From: Gammaproteobacteria bacterium
GTDB taxonomy: Bacteria; Pseudomonadota; Gammaproteobacteria; DSM-16500
NCBI GenBank assembly: GCA_021324305.1
Contig: JAJPJI010000021.1
Location: forward strand, 1 to 64,000
Direction: 5' to 3'
DNA length: 64,000 bases
Below are positions 37,359 through 45,368 of the stretch, one piece after another. Position 1 is the stretch's first letter. Each line of letters opens with the position of its first letter. The notes beneath the pieces were generated by a model. The model was not told where the DNA came from. It made no database searches and saw only the letters and a list, made by a program, of their open reading frames with translations. The position numbers and the translations under genes are program-made.

Positions 37359-38732
37359 ATGTTTCATAATCCCCTGGATAACCGTTCTCTTTACAATATC
37401 TATGATTTCACCATGCGGACGCTGCAGCCGTATTCTGATTATTATGCCAATCTCGCAAAGCGTTTTCGCCGTATCTCAAATACATTGGACATGCCTGTAA
37501 ATGTCCCATATCTGTCTGAAAAGGAAAAGGACATATACAATCGATTTCTCGCGATGACAGCGAGCGAATCCAGACGAATGGCTGGGTATTGCTACATCAT
37601 CCACATGCTGACAAACATATATGACAAGCCGGCATTCAATATCACTGAAGTAAAGATTGGAGATGAATATGTTGACGTGATTGAAGAAATTGTTGACCGA
37701 AAGAGTTTTTGTAATCTTATCCATTTCAAAAAAATGAATGATAAAGCTAATCATATGCCAAAAATGCTGCTGGTTGCGCCCATGTCAGGTCATCACGCGA
37801 CATTGCTGAAAGATACAGTGATTAATTTGCTGCCATTTTATGATGTGTATATTACAGACTGGAACGATGCGAGAGATGTTCCGTTGATTGAAGGATCGTT
37901 TGATTTGGATGATTTTATCGAATATATGATTTCGTATTTTCAGAAGCTAGGCCCGGATTTTAACGTCATGGCGGTTTGTCAGCCGACGGTTCCGGTTTTG
38001 GCAGCTCTGGCATTGATGTCTACGGCAAATGATCAAAGAGTACCGCACACCGCGATATTGTTAGGCGGACCGATCGATACCAGCCAGTCACCAACAAAAG
38101 TGAATGAGCTTGCCACATCAAGGGGTGATGACTGGTTTCAGCAAAATGTGATCTCAATCGTTCCGACACGATTTCCTGGCGCTATGCGGCTGGTGTATCC
38201 CGGATTCATGCAGCTCGCCGGATTTTTAAGCATGAATATTCAGCGGCATATCGAATCACTCACGAAGGCAGTGAATGATTATGCTGATAATAATCGACGT
38301 AGCGCGCTTAAGACAGTCAATTTCTATCTTGAGTATTTTTCAACGATGGATCTGACAGCTGAATTTTACATGCAGACGATCAACACGGTTTTTCAAGAGC
38401 AATTGTTAACAAAAGGCCGTTTCAAGTCGCGAGGTCATAATGTGCGCCTTCAGGATATCAGAAATACCGCCATATTGGCGATTGAAGGTGAACGTGATGA
38501 CATTACCGGAGTAGGGCAAACAAGATCTGTTCTGGGATTCTGCAATAACTTGCCTGATTCAATGAAAAAATACTTTCTGGCGGAAGGTGTCGGACATTAT
38601 GGATTATTCAACGGCAGTAAATTCCGCAAAATTATCATACCGGAAATTCAATCATTCACTGAGCAGCACAGGCAACCTGCTGCTGGCAAAAGCTCCGCAA
38701 AGCCTGTCAAGAACATAAAAAAGGACGCATAA
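37359..38732 (+). CDS. phaZ: Intracellular polyhydroxyalkanoate depolymerase
   Basis: A 457-aa enzyme that breaks stored poly(3-hydroxybutyrate). PhaZ-type N-terminus (DFTMRTLQPYSDYYANLAKR), the lipase-box-like nucleophile motif AVCQPTVPVLAA with Cys207 (a Cys nucleophile is also used by Ralstonia PhaZ), and a PHB_depo_C domain (FLSMNIQRH ... AIEGERDDITGVGQT with the catalytic Asp, then GVGHYGLFNG with the catalytic His). Ribosome site AAAAGGAAAT. Its stop and the ptb start overlap (TAATG). It would supply acyl units to ptb and ackA when the cell lives on reserves. Confidence 0.9.
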   Translation: MFHNPLDNRSLYNIYDFTMRTLQPYSDYYANLAKRFRRISNTLDMPVNVPYLSEKEKDIYNRFLAMTASESRRMAGYCYIIHMLTNIYDKPAFNITEVKIGDEYVDVIEEIVDRKSFCNLIHFKKMNDKANHMPKMLLVAPMSGHHATLLKDTVINLLPFYDVYITDWNDARDVPLIEGSFDLDDFIEYMISYFQKLGPDFNVMAVCQPTVPVLAALALMSTANDQRVPHTAILLGGPIDTSQSPTKVNELATSRGDDWFQQNVISIVPTRFPGAMRLVYPGFMQLAGFLSMNIQRHIESLTKAVNDYADNNRRSALKTVNFYLEYFSTMDLTAEFYMQTINTVFQEQLLTKGRFKSRGHNVRLQDIRNTAILAIEGERDDITGVGQTRSVLGFCNNLPDSMKKYFLAEGVGHYGLFNGSKFRKIIIPEIQSFTEQHRQPAAGKSSAKPVKNIKKDA

Positions 38733-39682
38733 TGGAAAGACAATCATTGGATATCGACACGCTTGCAAAAAATTTTCTGCAAAGATGCCAGGCATTGGAA
38801 AAAATAAAAGTTGCCGTTGTCTACCCATGCTCTCAGGATGCGCTTATTGGCGCGCTTGAAGCAGCGCATTTGGGCATAATTGAACCTGTGCTGATTGGAC
38901 CAAAATCCAAAATCCAGAAAATCGCATCCGACAACAAGGTAAATATTTCAACTTGTGAATTAATCGATATTCAGGATGCTGAGAAAGCCGCAGAAATGAG
39001 TATTTCACTGGTGCATGAGGGACGTGTTGAAGCCATTATGAAAGGCAGTCTGCATACGGATGAGCTGATGAAGACGGTTGTCAGGAAAGATACCGGATTG
39101 CGAACCGGAAGACGCATTAGCCATGCATTCATCATGGCTATCGAAAATTACCATAAGCCGTTTATTATCACTGATGCGGCAATCAACATCAGCCCTGATT
39201 TGATGACCAAAAGAGATATTATCCAGAATGCCATCGATCTGGTGCATTCACTCAATAAAGACAAGATACCCAAAGTCGCGATTTTATCCGCTGTTGAAAC
39301 AGTAAACCCAGCTATCCCGTCGACATTGGATGCGGCCTGTCTTTGTAAAATGGCTGAGCGTGATCAGATTGTCGGTGGAATAGTGGATGGGCCTTTTGCA
39401 TATGATAATGTGCTCAGTTTGCATGCTGCGCAGACAAAAAACATCAAGTCACCAGTAATCGGTGATGTTGATATTTTTGTTGTTCCCAATCTTGAAGCCG
39501 GAAACATGCTAGCCAAGCAGCTGGTGTTAATAACAAAAGCCATCTCAGCCGGCATTATTCTGGGAGCGAGCGTTCCCATAATTCTGACCAGCCGCTCAGA
39601 TGGCGTTCAGTCTCGGGTTGGTTCCTGTGCGATAGCTGTGATGATGGCACATGCCAAACGCCAGGAATTACTGAAAGCATAA
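38732..39682 (+). CDS. Phosphate acetyl/butyryltransferase
   Basis: A 316-aa PTA_PTB enzyme that swaps CoA for phosphate on acetyl- or butyryl-CoA. Motifs: EAAHLGIIEPVLIGP, VEAIMKGSLHTDELM, RRISHAFIMAI, LDAACLCKMAERDQIVGGIVDGPFA-like region, and ILTSRSDGVQSRVGSCAIA at the end. Proteobacterial homologues in this cluster are often about 465 aa with an N-terminal MaoC domain; here only the transferase part is present. It overlaps phaZ by one base and lies 89 bp before the V-ATPase B gene. Confidence 0.88.
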   Translation: MERQSLDIDTLAKNFLQRCQALEKIKVAVVYPCSQDALIGALEAAHLGIIEPVLIGPKSKIQKIASDNKVNISTCELIDIQDAEKAAEMSISLVHEGRVEAIMKGSLHTDELMKTVVRKDTGLRTGRRISHAFIMAIENYHKPFIITDAAINISPDLMTKRDIIQNAIDLVHSLNKDKIPKVAILSAVETVNPAIPSTLDAACLCKMAERDQIVGGIVDGPFAYDNVLSLHAAQTKNIKSPVIGDVDIFVVPNLEAGNMLAKQLVLITKAISAGIILGASVPIILTSRSDGVQSRVGSCAIAVMMAHAKRQELLKA

Positions 39683-39771
39683 TCATCAAGGTGTTGTTCA
39701 TCTTGATGGCAAACGAAGTATTATCACGGGCGTTGAGTTGGCTGTTGTTGCTGATTAAATGTGAGGTCAAC

Positions 39772-41154
39772 ATGTCAATTGTTCGCTATCACAATATCAA
39801 TGAAATCACGGGTGATATTCTTAAAGTCACCGTACCAGTGTCTCAGGATGACAAGAATGCGATCAGGCCCCGTCTGGATGATATTGCGCTGGTTTACACT
39901 GAATCAGGCCAGTCACTGCTGTCCCAAATCATATATATAGACAATGACATTGTTTCGCTGCAGATATATGGCGGTACCAAAGGGTTGTCGACTCAATCCT
40001 CAGTCACATTTGTTGGGCAGCCAATGATGGTTAATTTTTCGCCTAATATTCTCGGGCGAGTATTTAATGGCTCTGGAATGACAATTGATGGCGGCCCTGA
40101 TTTGAGTAATGATGATAAAACACCCATCAGGACACCAACCATCAATCCCACGCGGCGCACACTCGCGTCAAAAATGATTAGAACCAATATTCCCATGATA
40201 GACATCTTTAATTGCCTTGTTGAAAGCCAGAAGATACCGATATTTTCTGTTGCTGGCGAACCCTATAACGAACTGCTGGCAAGAATCGCCACCCAGGCTG
40301 ATGCAGATATCGTGATATTTGGCGGGATGGGATTATTATTCGATGATTACTACACCTTCAGAAAAACATTCGAAGATCATGGTTCAATCGCAAGAACGGT
40401 CATGTTTGTGAATCAGGCATCTGATTCAATATTGGAACGCCTGTTGATACCTGACATGGCACTCGCAGTCGCGGAAAAATTTGCTATTGAAGAGGGCAAG
40501 CGTGTACTCGTATTGCTGACAGATATGACCGCGTTTGCTGACGCGCTGAAAGAAGTCGGGATAGCCATGGAACGTGTTCCATCGAATCGCGGCTACATGG
40601 GTGATCTCTATTCCCAGCTTGCGCGCCGTTATGAAAAGGCCTGTGATTTTCAAGGGGCAGGATCAGTAACTATACTTTCAGTGACTACCATGCCGGGCAA
40701 TGATGTCACTCATCCTGTCCCTGACAATACCGGTTACATCACAGAAGGTCAATTTTATCTTCACGATAGTGCGATTGATCCATTTGGCTCGCTTTCCAGA
40801 CTCAAGCAGCATGTCATTGGCAAGCAAACACGTGACGATCACAGCCAGGTAATGAATACCATGATACGATTTTATTCCGCAGCGCGTGAGGCAGAGCAAA
40901 AACAGGCAATGGCATTTGAAATTTCCGAATTCGACCATCGTTTGTTGAAGTTTGGTAAATTATTCCGCGAACGCTTCATGGATATCAAGGTTGCCTTGCC
41001 GCTGGAGCAAGCACTGGATCTTTGCTGGCAAACCATGGGCGAATGTTTTAATGAAAATGAACTCTTGATCAAGCAGGAATTGATTACAAAATATTTCAAG
41101 CAGATACCTCATGATTCAGGAGGGATTGATAATGACACAAATAAAACTAAATAA
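39772..41154 (+). CDS. atpB: V-type ATPase subunit B
   Basis: The regulatory (non-catalytic) nucleotide-binding subunit of the V1 head, 460 aa. It has the family motifs GRVFNGSGMTIDGGP, TNIPMIDIFNCLVESQKIPI, VLLTDMTAFADALKE and PSNRGYMGDLYSQLARRYE, and lacks the Walker A of the A subunit (SVAGEPYNELLA instead). The open frame extends back to 39691, but ATG 39772 with GAGGT upstream fits the family start. It heads the V-ATPase genes here, whereas related operons start with E. It overlaps the D gene by 23 bp. Confidence 0.93.
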   Translation: MSIVRYHNINEITGDILKVTVPVSQDDKNAIRPRLDDIALVYTESGQSLLSQIIYIDNDIVSLQIYGGTKGLSTQSSVTFVGQPMMVNFSPNILGRVFNGSGMTIDGGPDLSNDDKTPIRTPTINPTRRTLASKMIRTNIPMIDIFNCLVESQKIPIFSVAGEPYNELLARIATQADADIVIFGGMGLLFDDYYTFRKTFEDHGSIARTVMFVNQASDSILERLLIPDMALAVAEKFAIEEGKRVLVLLTDMTAFADALKEVGIAMERVPSNRGYMGDLYSQLARRYEKACDFQGAGSVTILSVTTMPGNDVTHPVPDNTGYITEGQFYLHDSAIDPFGSLSRLKQHVIGKQTRDDHSQVMNTMIRFYSAAREAEQKQAMAFEISEFDHRLLKFGKLFRERFMDIKVALPLEQALDLCWQTMGECFNENELLIKQELITKYFKQIPHDSGGIDNDTNKTK

Positions 41155-41728
41155 ATCCTCCCTGAGTCAGGAAAGAAAAAAATTAAGCAATTATAAACAA
41201 TTTCTGCCGTCATTGGATCTGAAGCGGCAAAAACTGCTGGTAGAAAAAAACAAGGCGGATAGTGAACTTAAAAAAATAAAAGCAGAAATCGACGTGCTGG
41301 AAAAAGAAATCGCCAAAAAATTACCAATGATTGCTGTTGCAGAAGTCGATTTAAACAACCTCGTCAGGATAGAATCGGTTGATATTCAAAGTGAAAATGT
41401 TGTCGGAGTCAGGCTTCCGAGACTATCGAAATTAAAGTTCACGACTACAAGTTATTCCTATTTTAATACACCGCACTGGCTGGAGGGTTACATCAGCAGT
41501 CTGAAACAAATGCTGGAGCTGCGTATACGGTTGAATATCGCGGAAATGCGCGTGAAAAGCCTGGATAAGTCATTGCAGATAGTGACGCAGCGCAAGAACC
41601 TGTTTGAAAAGGTCTTGATTCCAAAAACAACGGATATCATTCGCTATATTCAGATCTTTCTGGCAGATAACGAGCGGGCTGCTGTTGTGCGGTCAAAAAT
41701 TGCCAAGAAAAAAAGGCAGACAATATGA
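41132..41728 (+). CDS. atpD: V-type ATPase subunit D
   Basis: The central-stalk rotor subunit, 198 aa, nearly all helical: an N-terminal coiled coil (QIKLNKSSLSQERKKLSNYK ... LLVEKNKADSELKKI) and a C-terminal one (LNIAEMRVKSLDKSLQIVTQ, RKNLFEKVLIP), as in other V-ATPase D subunits. The preferred start at 41132 has a perfect AGGAGG upstream; an upstream in-frame ATG at 41111 would remove it. It overlaps the B gene by 23 bp and the I gene by ATGA. Confidence 0.9.
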   Translation: MTQIKLNKSSLSQERKKLSNYKQFLPSLDLKRQKLLVEKNKADSELKKIKAEIDVLEKEIAKKLPMIAVAEVDLNNLVRIESVDIQSENVVGVRLPRLSKLKFTTTSYSYFNTPHWLEGYISSLKQMLELRIRLNIAEMRVKSLDKSLQIVTQRKNLFEKVLIPKTTDIIRYIQIFLADNERAAVVRSKIAKKKRQTI

Positions 41729-43533
41729 CAATTGCCGTTTTCAAAAAAGTGTCCATATTTGGTCTTCACAAGAACAAGGCTGAGATCATGTCTCAACTTC
41801 AGTTCCTTGGCTGCATGCATCTTGTTTCTATCAGAGTGAAGAAGCCGGCGGGCCTGACCAGTACGTCAACGACGCTGACCGATGAGATAAAAAAAGCGCT
41901 TTATTATCTGAAAAATTCGCCTGATAAAGCTTCCATCAAAAAAATATATCGTGATTTCAATGCACAAAAGATTGTTTCTGATATCTCGAATAACCAGGAA
42001 CAGCTGAGAAAGGCGCTGGATAGGCGTGATTTCTTGCAGATTCGCATCAAGGATCTATCCATCTGGGGCAATTTTGCACTGCCTAAAGAAGGTGAGATTG
42101 GTGATATCAAATTATGGTTCTACAAGATCCGGAACAAGGATATACCAGCTATCCCCGATGATCATGTGATCCATGAAGTCCATCGTGACAATCTGTTTGT
42201 CTATCTTATTGTTTTATCGAAAGACGAACCGCCAGCCTGTGCAATGCCTGTTCCGCGCATCCATACCGGCGCCATTCCACTGGCTGATCTTAAGCAGGAA
42301 TTGAATGAAATCACTGAAAGAATTGACGACCTGAATGAAGAGCGGCGTCAGTTGACACGGTATTACCATTTGCTGTCAAGAGAATTGGACAGGTTTACAG
42401 ATCTCACAAACTTGCAGCTCGCAAATGAAAAACTTTGTGATCACGATGATTTTTTCCAGATACAGGGATGGGTTCCTGAAGACAGGCTGAAAGAGATCGC
42501 TGTATTCTGCCAGCAGAATGGTATGGCAATACTCGTTGAGCCTGCGTCTGCAGAGGAACGTCCGCCGACGTTGATGCAAACATACGCATGGTCGGGGGCA
42601 GGTATCGAGCTTGTCAACTTCTATCAGACGCCTGGTTACCGCGCGCTTGATCCTTCACTGATGATATTCTTTTCATTTTCTCTCTTTTTCGCAATGATAC
42701 TCGCTGATGCGGGCTATGGGTTTGTCATTGCACTGTTTACATTATTTGCCTGGAAATGGATGGGAAAGATGAATGCAGGCAGCTGGTTAAGGCCCTTGCT
42801 GGTTACTATCAGCATATTTTCCATTATCTATGGAGTCATGCTTGGCTCATACTTTGGTGTGGAACCGTCTTCCAATTCCATATTGGGAAAAATCAAGATT
42901 CTTGATATCAACAATTTCAAAACCATGATGTCGCTTGTTATTGTTATTGGCTGCCTGCACATTGTCGCAGCAAATGGAATGCGAGCCTGGTTTGCAAAAG
43001 GCTTATATGAGAAAGTTCATGCCGCAGGATATATCATCCTGATTTTAGGCTTCATGGCATTGGCCTGGGGATTGGGACAACATTCTGATACCGTCATTAC
43101 ATCATCGATTGCAGTTATTTGCATTGGTATTCTTGTGCTGCTGATTTTTGCCAGTGATTTACCTGTCACCAATTTCAGTTCATTTCTCACGCGCACATTG
43201 GCTGGCCTGCAATCCATTAGTGAATTGACGTCATTATTTGGGGATATCCTGAGTTATCTGCGGCTATTTGCTTTGGGGCTTGCAGGCGCTTCGTTGGCGA
43301 TAACATTTAATCAGATAGCTCGGCATATCTCGGAGAGTACATTGCATGGGCATGGATGGGTTCTCGGATTTCTGGTTTTACTCATTGGTCAGTCGCTGAA
43401 TTTCATATTATGTGTCATGAGCGGGGTGATACATGGTCTTCGTCTGAATTACATTGAATTTTTCAAATGGAGCATCAAAGAAGACGGCTATGTTTACGCG
43501 CCGCTTAAAAAAGTGGAGGTCACTCATGAATGA
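41725..43533 (+). CDS. atpI: V-type ATPase subunit I (a-type stator)
   Basis: A 602-aa membrane stator. The cytoplasmic half (1-310) is helical and has PRIHTGAIPLADLKQELNEI and QGWVPEDRLKEIA motifs. The C-terminal half has about seven membrane segments (MIFFSFSLFFAMILADAGYG onward) and the essential Arg region in GDILSYLRLFALGLAGASLA, through which ions pass to the K ring. The length is near that of other bacterial I subunits. It overlaps D by four bases and K by eight. Confidence 0.93.
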   Translation: MTIAVFKKVSIFGLHKNKAEIMSQLQFLGCMHLVSIRVKKPAGLTSTSTTLTDEIKKALYYLKNSPDKASIKKIYRDFNAQKIVSDISNNQEQLRKALDRRDFLQIRIKDLSIWGNFALPKEGEIGDIKLWFYKIRNKDIPAIPDDHVIHEVHRDNLFVYLIVLSKDEPPACAMPVPRIHTGAIPLADLKQELNEITERIDDLNEERRQLTRYYHLLSRELDRFTDLTNLQLANEKLCDHDDFFQIQGWVPEDRLKEIAVFCQQNGMAILVEPASAEERPPTLMQTYAWSGAGIELVNFYQTPGYRALDPSLMIFFSFSLFFAMILADAGYGFVIALFTLFAWKWMGKMNAGSWLRPLLVTISIFSIIYGVMLGSYFGVEPSSNSILGKIKILDINNFKTMMSLVIVIGCLHIVAANGMRAWFAKGLYEKVHAAGYIILILGFMALAWGLGQHSDTVITSSIAVICIGILVLLIFASDLPVTNFSSFLTRTLAGLQSISELTSLFGDILSYLRLFALGLAGASLAITFNQIARHISESTLHGHGWVLGFLVLLIGQSLNFILCVMSGVIHGLRLNYIEFFKWSIKEDGYVYAPLKKVEVTHE

Positions 43534-43966
43534 ACTCATGCTGCTATTTGGATGGGCAGGTATTTTCGCACCAATGGCGCTTGGTACGGTGGGAAGCATT
43601 ATTGGCTGTTCTACCGCAGGCCAGGCTGCAATCGGGGCTATGCTGGATGTCGAAAGCGGTTACGGCAAATACATTGGTATCGCTGTTCTGCCATCGACGC
43701 AAGCCATCTTCGGCATCGTCATCATGTTTACATTAAAACGAACCGTGACGCCTGATATAGCAGGCGGTTTGTTTGGCATCGGATTATTAACCGGAATTGC
43801 GCTTATGTACAGCGGCATACAGCAGGGCATCTGTTGTGCGAGTGCAATTAATGCCGCCAAATCGAAACCTGAAATTTTTGGGCTTTCGATCGCGCCTGCT
43901 GCGATTGTCGAAGGTTTCGCCGTATTCATTTTTGTCTTTGCACTTTTACTGGCTGGAGCACTGTAG
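43526..43966 (+). CDS. atpK: V-type ATPase subunit K (rotor proteolipid), Na+-type binding site
   Basis: A 146-aa rotor subunit with four membrane helices (two fused c-hairpins). The start at 43526 has GTGGAGGT upstream. The ion-carrying Glu is E129 in APAAIVEGFAVF on helix 4. Helix 2 has LPSTQAIFG with L55, T58 and Q59, and helix 3 has Q100 (YSGIQQG). These match the five residues that bind Na+ in Enterococcus hirae NtpK (L61, T64, Q65, Q110, E139), including the identical 29-residue gap between the last two. This makes Na+ rather than H+ the likely ion. Confidence 0.92.
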   Translation: MNELMLLFGWAGIFAPMALGTVGSIIGCSTAGQAAIGAMLDVESGYGKYIGIAVLPSTQAIFGIVIMFTLKRTVTPDIAGGLFGIGLLTGIALMYSGIQQGICCASAINAAKSKPEIFGLSIAPAAIVEGFAVFIFVFALLLAGAL

Positions 43967-43974
43967 GAGTACTT

Positions 43975-44673
43975 ATGAGAACCGATGACAAAGCGACACC
44001 CATTTCACAAGGCGTGGAAACATTGATTGAACGCCTGAAAAATGAAGGTATCACGGCTGGCAAGTCAGAGGCTGAAAAAATTATTAAAGAGGCACAGGAG
44101 CAAGCCGCTAAAATAATCAATGACGCACGCACCGAAGCAAAAAAAATAGTTGAGCAAGGGCATAATAAAATCATGCAGGAAAAACAAGCCGCTTTGGATG
44201 CCTTGCAGCTGGCCGCACGCAATATGCGTCTCGAATTAAGACAGCGTCTGATCGATCGGTTCAAGGAAGAGGTAAAGCGTCTGATTCACAAGGAATTAAC
44301 CAATGAAGCCACTATTCATCAGCTGATTTTATTGATCGCTCTTGATACGGCCGAACAATTGCAAAAATTCAAGCAACAGAATATAGAAATTCAACTGCCA
44401 GCAACAGTCCTGGAGTTTGATGAGATACGCAAAAATCCAAAGCTGCTGGAGAATGATCCCTTAAAACTGTTTGTACAGGGTGTCACTCATCAATTTCTAA
44501 AAAGCGGGATAAGCATGCGAGTTGACAAGAGCAATCAGGCTGAAACGGGCATCAAGGTCCACATTGTTGGTGAAGATGTTGAATTTGATTTGAGTGAGAA
44601 TGCCATCAGTGAATTACTGATGAAACATTTGCAGCCTCGTTTTCGCGCGCTGCTGGAGGGATTGCTGCAATGA
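43975..44673 (+). CDS. atpE: V-type ATPase subunit E
   Basis: A 232-aa peripheral-stalk subunit: a long N-terminal helix (IKEAQEQAAKIINDARTEAK ... AALDALQLAARNMRLEL) followed by a smaller globular C-terminal part, the normal E-subunit layout. It holds the head against rotation. It lies eight bases after the K gene and overlaps the DUF2764 gene by ATGA. In Chlamydia- and spirochaete-type operons E is the first gene; here it is fifth. Confidence 0.85.
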   Translation: MRTDDKATPISQGVETLIERLKNEGITAGKSEAEKIIKEAQEQAAKIINDARTEAKKIVEQGHNKIMQEKQAALDALQLAARNMRLELRQRLIDRFKEEVKRLIHKELTNEATIHQLILLIALDTAEQLQKFKQQNIEIQLPATVLEFDEIRKNPKLLENDPLKLFVQGVTHQFLKSGISMRVDKSNQAETGIKVHIVGEDVEFDLSENAISELLMKHLQPRFRALLEGLLQ

Positions 44674-45368
44674 CGTCATATTATACCATTATGGTCAGTT
44701 TGCCGCGTCACAGCAGAAATTATAACGTCAAGCAAACACCCATTTCCCGTATCCAGCTTGAAAACAGGATCAAACTGCTTCCCGACCAAGAGAGAACCAT
44801 ATTGTATATGCTTGAAAAAATTGTCTGGAATAGCTGGTTTGATCATTCTGCCTCATTCACAGATACACTTATGTCAGCCAACAAACTCCTGGCAGGACAA
44901 CATCCATTCATTGATGAAATCATTTACTGGTATTTTGATTTGCGCAGCCTACTTGTTGCCTTGCGTATGCGTAATGCAAAACAGCCAGTACCGGAAAATA
45001 CCAGAGATTGTTGGTTTACACGCTGGAGCATGCTGTTAACGGTAAACTGGAACGAGCCTGATTTTGGACTGAAAAATGTTTACCCATGGATACTCGATGT
45101 CAATACCCGGCTTGTAAATAACGAATCTGATATATTGGAAGAAACGTTACTGAAACAGCTTTGGAAACACCTGGATTCCGTAGAAAAAAGACATTATTTT
45201 GATTTTGAAGCAGTCATTATCTATTTGTTGCGCTGGGATATTGTCAATTACTGGTCTCAATTTGATGAGGCTGCTGCTATCAAACGATTTAATGATATGA
45301 CAAGTGTTGCGCTAAAAACCGGCCGGATTGAGCCGTTACTGAGCGAACTTGACAGGAGTGTTTCATGA
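44670..45368 (+). CDS. DUF2764 V-ATPase-associated protein (C-like)
   Basis: A 232-aa protein starting SYYTIMVSLPRHS, the typical beginning of DUF2764 proteins that sit between E and A in the V-ATPase operons of chlamydiae, spirochaetes and Bacteroidetes. It is mostly helical and is thought to take the role of the C subunit that links rotor and stalk. The coding overlaps on both sides (ATGA at each end) show tight translational coupling with E and A. Confidence 0.75.
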   Translation: MTSYYTIMVSLPRHSRNYNVKQTPISRIQLENRIKLLPDQERTILYMLEKIVWNSWFDHSASFTDTLMSANKLLAGQHPFIDEIIYWYFDLRSLLVALRMRNAKQPVPENTRDCWFTRWSMLLTVNWNEPDFGLKNVYPWILDVNTRLVNNESDILEETLLKQLWKHLDSVEKRHYFDFEAVIIYLLRWDIVNYWSQFDEAAAIKRFNDMTSVALKTGRIEPLLSELDRSVS

